This document shows positions 42,687 to 51,591 of a stretch of DNA of 59,097 bases, one piece after another. The number at the start of each line of letters is the position of its first letter. The first letter of the stretch is position 1. Source of the DNA: Syntrophomonas wolfei subsp. methylbutyratica (GTDB lineage: Bacteria > Bacillota > Syntrophomonadia > Syntrophomonadales > Syntrophomonadaceae); the NCBI RefSeq assembly GCF_001570625.1, contig NZ_BBQT01000022.1:1-59097 (forward strand), in the 5' to 3' direction. Made by a program: the position numbers and the translations under genes. The notes beneath the pieces are model-generated. The model did no database searches, had not been told where the DNA came from, and was given only the letters and a program-made list of their open reading frames with translations.

Positions 42687-44642
42687 TTAGCCGTGCTGCA
42701 ATTCGCCTCCGTTTAACTGGGCAAATTTTAGTATTTGCCGGGAATCTCCCATCACCACCACCAAATCATCTCTATCCAGAGTCTCTTTGCTGGAGGGATT
42801 TAAGAGCAGCTCCCCTCCGGCTTTTTTAATAGTAACCACATTGCATCCAGTTTTCTCCCGTATCTGTGATTCTATCAGTTTCTTACCCGCAAAGGGCGAG
42901 CCGGGGCCAACAGAAAACTCCCTGACCTTGAGGTTCTTCTCTCGTTTCGCTATTATATCTTTCTTGTGTATAATCGCTTCATGATCTTTGATATATAAGG
43001 TTTCCAGGTATTTATCCACTTCCTCCAGGGGAAGGTTCAGGTGGAGGATTAGATACCTCATCAATTGCAACCCGGCCTCCATTTCCGGCTGAATCACTTC
43101 TGCTGCTCCCTGCTGGTAGAGTATTTCTTTCTCCCACTCATTATGAGCCCGGGCTAAAATAATGAGATTGGGGTTGAGTTTTAAAAGGTTGTAGGTAGCT
43201 TGACGATTACTGAATAAATCTGGGAGGGCAACAATAGCTAATCGAGCCAGGTCAGGACGGGCTTGAGCCAGCACGACCTCGTTGGATGCATCTCCATATA
43301 TATAAGGTATCCCTGCTTCGTTGAGACTACGGATAGAGTGGTAGTCGTAATCAATCGCAATATAATTGAGGCCAATCTGTTGAAGTCCCTGACCGATATT
43401 TTTGCCTACCCGGCCATAACCTACTAAAATTACATGTCCCTGTAACTCAGAGCTGTCAAATTCGCTTTCTTCCAGATCTGCTTCCGGAAAAAGCTTCTGC
43501 CATACTCGGGTTCTACTGAGCTTAAGATAGCAGAGAGGAGCCATTCTAATAAAGAGTGGAGTCAGAAGGATACTAATAATTGAACTGGCCAAAATTAGAT
43601 TATATATATCAGAGGATATGAGTTGTTCGTCCAAACCCAGTTTAGCCATAACAAAGGAGAACTCTCCCGTTTGCGCCATGCCCATTCCTACCAGGAAAGC
43701 AATACGGCTGTGGTAGCTCAGGAATTTTACAATTAGGAAAAGCAAAAACAGTTTCCCCGGTATTATTACTGCCAGAAGAATAAGCAATAGATGAATATTG
43801 TCAAGCAAGGCCAGAGGGTCAACCAGCATACCTACGGCTACGAAAAATAGGATTACAAAGGCATCACGCATTGAATTGATCTTCCCCAATATTTCATGGG
43901 TGTACTCAGATTCACTGATCACCAATCCAGCCAAAAAAGCACCCAGGGCCACTGATAGGCCCAGAGCATGAGACAATGAGGCTATTCCCAATCCCATAGT
44001 AAGCGCAAGAATGAGAAATACATCATTGTTACTGCCTTTGGCCGCCTGGCGAAAAACTAACGGTGATACTTTTTGCGCCAGGTAAATTATAAAAAGTATA
44101 AATAAAAATGATTTAAGTAAGGGGAAAATGAGCTGGGGGATACTGGCCAGCGATGCCTGGTGGAGTTCCGGTAGTAGAGAAACCATTAATATTACTGCCA
44201 AATCCTGTACAATTAGAATTCCCAGCATTATTTGACCATGAAGAGAGTTGCTCTCTCCCTGTTCCCCCAGTATCCTCAATACGATCATGGTACTGCTCAT
44301 GGCGGCCACGCAGCCCAAGAAAAATGATTGGTAAAGATTTATACCTGCCAGGTAGCAAGCTCCGGTGCAGAGCAGCACCACGCCGCTGATCTGCAGTGCT
44401 CCCCCCAGCAGGGCAATTTTTTTTACCTTTTCCAAGCGGGATAGGGAAAAATCTATACCAACGGTAAACATAAGTAAAATGATTCCGATTTCGGAAAAAT
44501 CCTGCAGGAGTTCAAGGTCATGAACCAAACCCAGGACATATGGGCCTACCAGTATTCCCCCCAGTATATAGCCCAGTACCGGAGACTGCCTCAAGCGCTC
44601 CGCTATCCATCCTCCCACTAAAGCGGCCAGGAAAACCATCAA
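42687..44642 (-). CDS. CPA2-type cation:proton antiporter with TrkA domains (KefB-like)
   Basis: This 651-residue protein has about twelve membrane segments (res ~1-385, with LGYILGGILVGP, GIDFSLSRL and LGAFLAGLVISE), a TrkA-N NAD-binding domain (VILVGYGRVGKNIG, ~res 405) and a TrkA-C domain at the end. It should exchange K+ or Na+ for H+. The start is uncertain: the first conserved hydrophobic segment begins only just before the chosen codon, so a few residues may be missing upstream, perhaps from a non-ATG codon. No nearby operon partner is seen. Confidence 0.9.
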   Translation of the reverse strand: MMVFLAALVGGWIAERLRQSPVLGYILGGILVGPYVLGLVHDLELLQDFSEIGIILLMFTVGIDFSLSRLEKVKKIALLGGALQISGVVLLCTGACYLAGINLYQSFFLGCVAAMSSTMIVLRILGEQGESNSLHGQIMLGILIVQDLAVILMVSLLPELHQASLASIPQLIFPLLKSFLFILFIIYLAQKVSPLVFRQAAKGSNNDVFLILALTMGLGIASLSHALGLSVALGAFLAGLVISESEYTHEILGKINSMRDAFVILFFVAVGMLVDPLALLDNIHLLLILLAVIIPGKLFLLFLIVKFLSYHSRIAFLVGMGMAQTGEFSFVMAKLGLDEQLISSDIYNLILASSIISILLTPLFIRMAPLCYLKLSRTRVWQKLFPEADLEESEFDSSELQGHVILVGYGRVGKNIGQGLQQIGLNYIAIDYDYHSIRSLNEAGIPYIYGDASNEVVLAQARPDLARLAIVALPDLFSNRQATYNLLKLNPNLIILARAHNEWEKEILYQQGAAEVIQPEMEAGLQLMRYLILHLNLPLEEVDKYLETLYIKDHEAIIHKKDIIAKREKNLKVREFSVGPGSPFAGKKLIESQIREKTGCNVVTIKKAGGELLLNPSSKETLDRDDLVVVMGDSRQILKFAQLNGGELQHG

Positions 44643-44718
44643 AGTGTCAAAAATAATAGAAGTCGTCAGAATTATCGCCCCGCCAGGTCTTAAATTTTAG
44701 TTGGTAAATCTTGACTCA

Positions 44719-45070
44719 ACTGCAAAAACCCCTTTTGTTGCATAAGGGTTGCATAAATATACAAAGCGAGCGTTGGCGAAGCATGGATGCAACACTTAGG
44801 CTTTGGCAAGCAGGCGAAAGGGGGCGAGCGACAGGACGTCGCGAGAGCGCTTCACCCTTCGGGTACTACCGGGGTGCTCCCTGTGATCGCTATTAAGGTT
44901 GCCTGACCATGGATGGAAGATTAACGCATACCCCTTGAGCCGCAAGACAAGCCGCAGGTGTTGCCCATGCGAAGCGCCCTGTCGGGCACAACTGATGCTC
45001 CCTTCGGTCGCTAAGGACGCTGGAGCGGTATATTTATACAAGCCAATGAATATTAATAACTTTTTGCAGT
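44719..45070. mobile_element. Family B MITE-like element (352 bp, complete)
   Basis: The left end ACTGCAAAAACCCC (44719 on) and the right end TTTTTGCAGT (45061-45070) are inverted copies, and each is followed inward by a GCATAAATATAC/GTATATTTATAC motif. The inside is GC-richer, with internal dyads, and contains no gene. Similar ends recur at 45191 and 58977. No transposase is present, so it depends on one elsewhere. No clear target-site duplication is visible. Confidence 0.75.
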
Positions 45071-45303
45071 AGAATCAATCTTTGGTTTTTTGCTATAGCA
45101 GTATTTTAGCACAACTTATAAGCTGCCTGGACAGTCTTTAGGGAAAAAGCTAGAATTGTATTTGACATTTTGAATCAATTTTTTGGCTCCACTGCAAAAA
45201 TACCTTTTGTTGCATAAGGGTTGCATAAATATACAAAGCGAGCGTTGGCAAAACATAAATACTTTTTGCATTTACAATATTTTTGGAAAGGAAGGTATCC
45301 ATT
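45071..45303. other. Region between the family B copies and DUF503 gene
   Basis: It contains AT-rich sequence with a TTGACA at ~45164, then the deleted family B derivative at 45191-45270, and the ribosome binding site of the DUF503 gene. No ORF is supported. Confidence 0.45.
45191..45270. mobile_element. Family B derivative, internally deleted (~80 bp)
   Basis: It starts ACTGCAAAAATACC, shares ~58 bases with the left end of the 352-bp copy (to AGCGTTGGC), and ends AAATACTTTTTGCA, matching the right end. The ~270 bases between are missing. It lies directly upstream of the DUF503 gene. Confidence 0.65.
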
Positions 45304-45621
45304 ATGTATCTTGCTTATGGTTATGTCAAACTATTCTTCCCCTATTCCTCCTCTCTTAAGGAAAAGCGTAAGGTGATTAACAGCATAATTGACCGGATTA
45401 GGAAACGCTTCAATGTCTCTATTAGCGAGGTGGAGCACCAGGATTTATGGCAGCGTTCCACTATCGCTTTTTCGGCTATTGGTTCTGGCTATCCTGAATT
45501 AGAATTAATTACCAACGCTGTTAAAGAAACATTTTATAATTATGCTGGAGACCTCGAAATCACTGAGCTCAAACATGATATTCAAAAACTTGATATGTAC
45601 CCTCAAAGCATTTTACCTTAA
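45304..45621 (+). CDS. DUF503 family protein
   Basis: This 105-residue protein matches the DUF503/YlxP family: it starts MYLAYGYVKLFFPYSSSLKEKRKVINSIIDRIRKRFNVSISEVEHQDLWQRS, the hallmark of the family. It has a ferredoxin-like fold and no membrane segment. The family usually sits in the nusA-infB-rbfA operon; here it stands alone beside MITE sequences, so this may be an extra copy. ATG 45304 follows GGAAAGGAAGG. Confidence 0.88.
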   Translation: MYLAYGYVKLFFPYSSSLKEKRKVINSIIDRIRKRFNVSISEVEHQDLWQRSTIAFSAIGSGYPELELITNAVKETFYNYAGDLEITELKHDIQKLDMYPQSILP

Positions 45622-45724
45622 TTTACCACAATTGTTTAGCAGGATATTTGTTATTTATTGTGGAATTTTGGTGATACTTACTTTTTTTCAAATTAAAAAT
45701 CTATTAGGAAAGGAATGATAAATC

Positions 45725-46672
45725 TTGAAGAAAGTAAGACATCACCGGTTATTTTATTCTGTCTCTCTGTCCCTGGCGGTATTGACTCTGTTTCTATTCT
45801 GGGGAAACAGCAACAGCGGAAAGGTTTTTACTGCCAATCCTCCCCCCGGCAAGCAACTCGCAGTTTTATCTCCTTCGTTTTCCTTACCGAGTATGAATAC
45901 ATATTGGTCCCAGCTTACTAATACATATTCTGCTAAAACAAATAGCAACTTAGTTACTCCGGCGAAAAAACCTTTGCCCACCAATGCGGTTCCAACTGGA
46001 GCATCAGTAGAGAAAAAGCAACTGGCTGTCGGTACCCGCGATGCCACTGACCTTTACATAATCCGCAGCGGTAAGGCTGGTCCGGTAGTTATGATAGTTG
46101 GTGGGGTTCATGGCAATGAAACTGCTGGATACCGGGCCGCCAGAATAGTCAGGAACTACCAGATTTCCCGCGGTACTTTGCTGGTTTTGCCGGAAGCCAA
46201 TAGCAGGGCAGTTAACCAGGGGGTTCGCTATGTGAGTGGACAAAAGGATTTAAACCGCTGTTTTCCTACCAGCAGTAGCGGTACTGCCGATACCAGGCTT
46301 TCACGCGAAATATATTATGCTTTAAAAAAGTATAATGTTGATTGGCTGATGGACATGCATGAAGGATATAATTACTCCCGTTTAAAATCCAGTAGCTCAG
46401 TGGGCCAGAGCCTGATTTACTATCCTTCCAGTTCTACTCGAGAAGTAGCTAGCAAAATTGTAAACAATATGAACTCGGGTATAAGTACTTCTTACCGGAA
46501 GTTCAGTCTCCTGCGCTACCCGACCAGGGGCAGCTTGAGCCGGGCTGCGGGGCAATACCTGGGAGTAAAAAGTTTTATTTTTGAAACTTGCAGCCGTGAT
46601 AACCTGTCTACGAGGATAAACTACCAGCTCAGAGCTGCCGATATCCTTTTAGGAAGCCTGGGTATGAAATAG
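45725..46672 (+). CDS. Exported M14/AstE-like zinc carboxypeptidase or deacylase
   Basis: This 315-residue protein has an N-terminal signal anchor (res ~8-27), a Ser/Pro/Thr-rich linker to ~residue 85, and a succinylglutamate-desuccinylase/aspartoacylase-type domain. The zinc ligands appear as GGVHGNETAG (HxxE) and LMDMHEGY (His), and FETCS has the catalytic-type Glu. It should cleave an amide or peptide bond outside the membrane, plausibly in cell-wall or spore-coat peptides. It starts at TTG 45725 behind GGAAAGGAA. It converges with the amidoligase gene with only two bases between stops. Confidence 0.8.
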   Translation: MKKVRHHRLFYSVSLSLAVLTLFLFWGNSNSGKVFTANPPPGKQLAVLSPSFSLPSMNTYWSQLTNTYSAKTNSNLVTPAKKPLPTNAVPTGASVEKKQLAVGTRDATDLYIIRSGKAGPVVMIVGGVHGNETAGYRAARIVRNYQISRGTLLVLPEANSRAVNQGVRYVSGQKDLNRCFPTSSSGTADTRLSREIYYALKKYNVDWLMDMHEGYNYSRLKSSSSVGQSLIYYPSSSTREVASKIVNNMNSGISTSYRKFSLLRYPTRGSLSRAAGQYLGVKSFIFETCSRDNLSTRINYQLRAADILLGSLGMK

Positions 46673-46674
46673 AA

Positions 46675-48306
46675 TCACCTGACCACCCGCGATCTCCTGA
46701 TCTGCTGGGGGGAAATAATCCTTCCGGTGCTTTGGCTTCTGCTCTCTGTTCTGAGAGTGCTTGCACTGCGCTCCGCTGTTGCCTGACTGCTGCGGGTAAT
46801 AGCGGAGCTTGTGGTTCTAATATTGTACTGGCTATGAGCCCGCCGACTAGGACTGCTGCTTACACTTACTGAATTGTTCGCTGTTATGCTGCCACCCTGA
46901 TTGGCACGAGCTGATTTGCCTTCTTTTTTAGCTGGGGAAACTGCTTTGCCTCCCGCATATATCTTCCATGCTTTACGGAAATCAGCTTTTTCATTCCATT
47001 GAACTTCATTCTCAATCATTTCACGGAATATCTCCAATTCCTGGGCATATAAGGGAAAGAGCTCAGTCCTTTTTAAATCACTCCATATTTCCGTAAAATT
47101 TTTACGAAAAAAACTATGGTTCCCTTCATAAAAAGCCGCCTGGGCTTCTGGCGAATTAAGGAAATTTTTGTTTAGATAATGATAACGGCTGCTAACTATC
47201 TTGGCCAGGCAGAGGACCGCTGCGGATACTTCTCGTGAGACCAACCAGCTAGCGGGCGTACGGTATTCAAAACCACCATAATCTTTAAGACGATAATCAC
47301 CTAAATAGCCGTATTTTTTTCTACGCTTGATCGCCGGAATAGGATCTTCAATAAGAAAAACCAGCAATCCCAAATAATTGTCCAGAGCACGAAGTAGAGC
47401 AGCGTTTATCTTAATGTTGCTAAAATGAATGTGTCCACCAATGGAATAGCCCCCAACCGGCTGACTGCCAGCCAGCCATTTTACATTTCTGTAGGGAGCC
47501 ATTCGACTGGCAGTATTTAAGGCCTGTTTGATATTTTCCACTAAATCAAGCGGAGAAATTTCAGGTTTAGGGCGTAGTTCGGCCACTGGCCTTTGTTGCC
47601 GGTTGGGAATACGGATATTGTCACAGCCTACAACACCTTCACGCGGAAAAAATTCTGAAGCAGAAAGCATTTTCCCCGTTTTGCTATTTAGCATCATAAA
47701 TTCCGGGTCAGCACCGAGTTTTACCTCGGTACTAAACATAAGTTCTTCCAGTTGATATATTTCCCTAATTCTTTTAAGCACCGCTTCCAAGTCTTTATCG
47801 CGAAGATATGGAGAAGGATCTACCTGCATCACCTTGAGTTTTCTGCGAGCATTCAAATTTATCTTTACCAGGCCAAAATCAAGTCCCAAGAGATGCATAA
47901 CCCGTCTGGCCCATTCTGCTACCTTTTTATTCTCGATTTCCTTAATATACTTAACCTTTTCTTTTCCTCGCCCCGGTGTTTTTATTTGGATGGCTAATAT
48001 TTTTAGATCGGAGACCAGAATATTATAGCTTCGAATCTTGTTTTCCTCATCTTCCAAGCTTCCACAAGGAATACGATTTAAAAGTAATATAGCAGAGAAG
48101 ATATCCGGATCCAAACAATTTCCAATAGCATTTGGGGAGTTAAATAACCTCCTATTCCTACTATTTCGATCTTTTATATCTATGACCAGATATTTTACAC
48201 CCTTAATATCCATCGATTCATAACTAGCTTCATTCCACTCCTTTAACAATCGGCGACAAAATTCCTCTCCGCTTTCATTTTCCTGGTAGATAATGCTAAG
48301 ATTCAT
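46675..48306 (-). CDS. Predicted COOH-NH2 ligase (phiEco32-like amidoligase type 2)
   Basis: This 543-residue protein contains a glutamine-synthetase-like amidoligase domain (res ~195-360). The hallmarks are VKLGADPEFMML, PVAELRPKPE and YSIGGHIHFSN, followed by YGGFEYRTPASWL. The N-terminal ~190 residues resemble a separate ATP-grasp-adjacent domain. The C-terminal ~105 residues are low complexity (Ser/Arg/Thr/Gln-rich, basic). Such ligases form amide bonds between carboxylates and amines using ATP. It is 13 bases downstream of a YheC/YheD gene, suggesting a shared spore or surface peptide pathway. No specific substrate is known. Confidence 0.8.
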   Translation of the reverse strand: MNLSIIYQENESGEEFCRRLLKEWNEASYESMDIKGVKYLVIDIKDRNSRNRRLFNSPNAIGNCLDPDIFSAILLLNRIPCGSLEDEENKIRSYNILVSDLKILAIQIKTPGRGKEKVKYIKEIENKKVAEWARRVMHLLGLDFGLVKINLNARRKLKVMQVDPSPYLRDKDLEAVLKRIREIYQLEELMFSTEVKLGADPEFMMLNSKTGKMLSASEFFPREGVVGCDNIRIPNRQQRPVAELRPKPEISPLDLVENIKQALNTASRMAPYRNVKWLAGSQPVGGYSIGGHIHFSNIKINAALLRALDNYLGLLVFLIEDPIPAIKRRKKYGYLGDYRLKDYGGFEYRTPASWLVSREVSAAVLCLAKIVSSRYHYLNKNFLNSPEAQAAFYEGNHSFFRKNFTEIWSDLKRTELFPLYAQELEIFREMIENEVQWNEKADFRKAWKIYAGGKAVSPAKKEGKSARANQGGSITANNSVSVSSSPSRRAHSQYNIRTTSSAITRSSQATAERSASTLRTESRSQSTGRIISPQQIRRSRVVR

Positions 48307-48319
48307 TAATTACCATTCC

Positions 48320-49426
48320 CTACTTCTTATTCTGAGCTATATAAATACAGTAATCTATGAGGTATTTGAGATGTCTATATCTAATATCATTTTCGTCAAA
48401 ACTAGCCGGTTTGGAATTTGCTTCGATTACCCACATTCTACCGTCTGAATCAAGGCCAATGTCTATTGATAAAATATCCAGGTTTATTGATAGGCCTCGC
48501 TCCAGAATTTCTGGAACCAGCCGTCCAATTCTTTTCAATTGCCGGTCAAGCTGTTCCCTGAATTCTTTTGATTCGCCAAAACTGGCTGCTATGACTTCAT
48601 CATAAGCTGCCAGGAATCCTCCGTTGGGAATATGAGTAACAATACGGTTCCTGCCGGCTACCCTGACCCCTACACCAGTCATAATCCATTTACCTTCGCC
48701 ATTTTTTTGCACCTGAGCACGAAGATCATATATCCTGCCCTGGAAGCGGGCCAGGTTTATCGCTTTCTGTACCAGGTAATCGTTTTTTCCTATTCCCAGG
48801 GCATTCATAGCTTCGCATAAAGCTTTAAATGAGTTAGTGCGGTTCCAATTAGCTTTAGGGTATTCCGCATGAACATATAAACAACTATTACCACTGTTCT
48901 TAATTTTGATAATACCTTTGCCGCGGCTGCTATTGATGGGCTTAAGATATACTTCAGAATAGCGGTTCAAGAGTTCTTCCAGATTGGAAAAACTGAACAA
49001 GCGGGTTTCCGGAACCAATTCGGCTCCAAACGGGTGACTGCTCAAAGTCTGGTAAACTTCCCATTTGTCCAGGTAGCGGCTATTAAATAAATACAGACCT
49101 CCATGTTCGCTGAACTTCCGCAATAAGTGTTGTGCTTCTTTTCTATTTTCCAAAGTTCGAGATGGGATTCGGTTATAAACTATATCTGGAAAAGAAAATA
49201 ATTCACTTACCCATTTGTTTCCCTTACAGCGAAGGCCTTTTATCACTTGTTGCCGCCAGTTAACATCCAGGGTATAAAAAAAATAAACCAGCACCTGCCT
49301 ATTTTCCGCATAAGATATCATTTCTTTCATGATTCGGGCTTTCTTGCTCTGGGGATAATCCCGGTGTGGCTTTTGGTTGCCGCTTAATACGCCTACCGTG
49401 CATATATAGTTTCCATTTTTGCGCAT
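48320..49426 (-). CDS. YheC/YheD family ATP-grasp protein, short form
   Basis: This 368-residue YheC/YheD protein has the ATP-grasp core: YLKPINSSRGKGIIKIK (P-loop-like), DLRAQVQKN, and the metal-binding end DIGLDSDGRMWVIEANSKPASFD. It lacks the ~85-residue N-terminal beta domain found in the two longer copies at 55.4 and 56.8 kb. Known members are spore coat-associated and predicted to ligate amino acids or peptides. ATG 49426 follows AAAGGAGT. It is the first gene of an operon with the amidoligase. Confidence 0.85.
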   Translation of the reverse strand: MRKNGNYICTVGVLSGNQKPHRDYPQSKKARIMKEMISYAENRQVLVYFFYTLDVNWRQQVIKGLRCKGNKWVSELFSFPDIVYNRIPSRTLENRKEAQHLLRKFSEHGGLYLFNSRYLDKWEVYQTLSSHPFGAELVPETRLFSFSNLEELLNRYSEVYLKPINSSRGKGIIKIKNSGNSCLYVHAEYPKANWNRTNSFKALCEAMNALGIGKNDYLVQKAINLARFQGRIYDLRAQVQKNGEGKWIMTGVGVRVAGRNRIVTHIPNGGFLAAYDEVIAASFGESKEFREQLDRQLKRIGRLVPEILERGLSINLDILSIDIGLDSDGRMWVIEANSKPASFDENDIRYRHLKYLIDYCIYIAQNKK

Positions 49427-49513
49427 TATGGGACTCCTTTATTTCTTTTTTTATTTCATAATATGACTTATAAAAATGGTAGGTGCGAAGCAGCGATAAA
49501 ATAATGCTAAGCA

Positions 49514-49540
49514 TAAAAAAATCTGGCTCCTGGCCAGATT
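49514..49540 (-). terminator. Terminator of the YchF-like gene
   Basis: On the minus strand AATCTGGCC pairs with a GCCAGATT arm around AGG, followed by seven T. It is located after the stop of the gene at 49606. Confidence 0.7.
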
Positions 49541-49541
49541 A

Positions 49542-49590
49542 GGCAGGCAAGAGAACCGTCCCCTTGCCTGAGGGGACGATTCTGTTGCCT
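49542..49590. repeat. REP-like imperfect palindrome
   Basis: CAGGCAAGAGAACCGTCCCC and AGGGGACGATTCTGTTGCCTG form nested inverted repeats of about 49 bases. The GAACCGTCCCCT core is like REP-type repeats seen dispersed in other Firmicutes. It may act as a terminator or processing hairpin. Confidence 0.55.
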
Positions 49591-49605
49591 GTTATGCCTG
49601 CTTCT

Positions 49606-50670
49606 TTATATATTGAAACGGAAATGTACTATATCCCCGTCCTTAACTATGTATTCCTTACCTTCCAAACGGAAAAGCCCTTTTTCCTTTACCGCCTGCA
49701 TATTCCCCAGTTCCTTCAAGTCCTGGTATTCTACTACCTCAGCCCTTATAAAACCTCGTTCTATATCAGAATGGATTTTCCCCGCGGCTTTTTTAGCCTT
49801 ATCCCCCTGATTGATAGTCCAGGCCTTGACTTCATCTTCTCCTACCGTAAAAAAGGAAATCAAGCCCAGGAGGTAATACATGCTGCGGGAAATCTTTATT
49901 ATGCCAGCCTCTTCTATGCCAATTTCCTCCATAAATAGTTGCTTTTCATCACCTTCTAAATCGGCTATTTCTCGCTCAATACTGGCCGATATCTCAACCA
50001 CAGGATATTTTTTAAGCTGAGCCAAATCCATGACCTCACGGCGCAAGGGGTAATCAGGATGGCTTAGATGACCCTCCCCCACATTAAGACAGAGCATCAT
50101 GGGTTTAGTAGTAAGAAATTGGTAGTTATGCATTACTTCCTTTTCTTCATCGTTGAGCTCCAATGAAGAAATCGGTACTTCATTCTCTACCGCCTCTTTA
50201 AGCCGTTCCAATAAAGAAAGCTCTTTTAACATCTGATTCTTCTTTTTATTATTATTTATCCTTTCCATCCTTTTTTCTATCAAATCCAAATCAGCCAGCA
50301 ATAATTCATAATTTATAGTTTCAATGTCTTTTACCGGATTGATTTCGTTGTTAAAAGAAGGGATTTCACTGTCCTCAAAAACGCGAACAACATGCAGCAG
50401 AGCATCAGCTTTGCGCACACTATCCAAAAAAAGCACCGCAGCTTTTTCTGCGCCCGGGATTAATCCCGGTATATCCACTACTTCCAACTGGGCAAAGCTG
50501 GTTTTTTTAGGCTTATACAGCTGGGATAAATAATCAATTCTTTCATCTGGTATACGGGCCATAGCCACATTGGTTTTACCAACATTATGAACTCTATCCC
50601 GGCTTTCCGTAAGCAATTCAAATATGGTGGTTTTACCGACTGAAGGCATTCCTATTATTCCTAATTGCAT
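49606..50670 (-). CDS. YchF-like (DUF933) GTPase/ATPase, divergent
   Basis: This 354-residue OBG-family protein has Walker A GMPSVGKTT, where GLPNVGKST is usual, DIPGL (G3), a G4 variant CLNVGE, and a C-terminal TGS-like domain (LISFFTVGEDEVKAWTI ... DGDIVHFRFN). YchF/OLA1 hydrolyses ATP and binds ribosomes. The changes in G1 and shorter length suggest a paralogue rather than the main YchF. ATG 50670 follows an AGAGAGG site on the minus strand. Confidence 0.75.
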   Translation of the reverse strand: MQLGIIGMPSVGKTTIFELLTESRDRVHNVGKTNVAMARIPDERIDYLSQLYKPKKTSFAQLEVVDIPGLIPGAEKAAVLFLDSVRKADALLHVVRVFEDSEIPSFNNEINPVKDIETINYELLLADLDLIEKRMERINNNKKKNQMLKELSLLERLKEAVENEVPISSLELNDEEKEVMHNYQFLTTKPMMLCLNVGEGHLSHPDYPLRREVMDLAQLKKYPVVEISASIEREIADLEGDEKQLFMEEIGIEEAGIIKISRSMYYLLGLISFFTVGEDEVKAWTINQGDKAKKAAGKIHSDIERGFIRAEVVEYQDLKELGNMQAVKEKGLFRLEGKEYIVKDGDIVHFRFNI

Positions 50671-50735
50671 GATAAAATTCCTCTCTAAAGACTTATTAGT
50701 TTACATAATTATCGTTATTGTATAGTTATTTTTCA

Positions 50736-51566
50736 TCACCTTAAAATAATCTCTGCCAGGGAGAGAATAAAGAATATTCCGGTTACCGCGAGCGCCAGGA
50801 GAAGCAATATATAACCCCCCTGTTCACTGAATTGGTACAGGCGCCCGGCATTACCTATACCAAAGAAGAATAATGCTACTGCCAGAACTAATAATAGAAT
50901 TATAGATGGGGGCGCGCCTGAGCCGGGGAAGAAAATGGCCAGGCAGGCGGCAAAGAGTAAGAGGCATATTAGGTTAAGATTAAACAATATTTTATAAAAG
51001 CGGTCTTCTTGAATACTCTTTCCCTTGGTTTCCTCCGGCATCTCATTCATGTCTACCATTTGCACTTCTTTGTTAGCTTTAACCGCTATGGCCTTTATCA
51101 TTTCATTATCAGCCGGGGTTAAACCATAAAATCCGCGAGCGGTTTTTAAATAAATAAAACCCTTTTGGGGAGTGGTAGCAAACATTCTAACCGGCCCCAG
51201 ACCCTTTACTGAGCAAAGTCCTATCATATATCCAGGCCAACTGGCCCCTAGCAGTGAAAATATGTTGCTCTTCCCCTCCACCTGCAAAACTTCATTGATT
51301 TCAGACCAGGGTATGGTAATGGAGTATAATCCCCACTTAATAGTTAAGCCAGCTTCTTCAATCCGATAGCCCATATTAATAAGCCCAACAATTAAGAATA
51401 GATAAATGGCTAAAAATAGATAAGCCGGTATATATAGCATTATTTTTAATGTTCTATCATCAGCACCTAGAGAGTAGTCAATTCCCCAGAAGGAAAATCC
51501 AAATACAAACACCCCCATAAGCAAGCCAAAGAATAAACCCCAAGCATTGTTGCTCTTATAAGCCAT
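50736..51566 (-). CDS. PH-like domain membrane protein (276 aa)
   Basis: The protein has two N-terminal membrane helices (res ~9-27, ~40-60), a soluble bacterial PH-like domain (res ~65-170, with GYRIEEAGLTIKWGLYSITIPWSEINEVL), and three or so C-terminal helices (res ~190-276). PH-like membrane proteins of this type are common and unassigned. ATG 51566 follows GAGGAGGAG; a longer upstream frame enters the family A repeat and is rejected. Confidence 0.7.
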   Translation of the reverse strand: MAYKSNNAWGLFFGLLMGVFVFGFSFWGIDYSLGADDRTLKIMLYIPAYLFLAIYLFLIVGLINMGYRIEEAGLTIKWGLYSITIPWSEINEVLQVEGKSNIFSLLGASWPGYMIGLCSVKGLGPVRMFATTPQKGFIYLKTARGFYGLTPADNEMIKAIAVKANKEVQMVDMNEMPEETKGKSIQEDRFYKILFNLNLICLLLFAACLAIFFPGSGAPPSIILLLVLAVALFFFGIGNAGRLYQFSEQGGYILLLLALAVTGIFFILSLAEIILR

Positions 51567-51591
51567 ATTAAACTCCTCCTCTATATATCTA

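Noticed and set aside
44711-45041. Short frames inside the family B element
   Set aside because: They follow the repeat's dyads and have no ribosome binding site; the element is non-coding.
42513-50725. Shared TTAGTTTACATAAT sequence at 42513 and 50697
   Set aside because: Only 14 bases match, one copy is between convergent genes and the other is upstream of the YchF-like gene; too little to call an operator.
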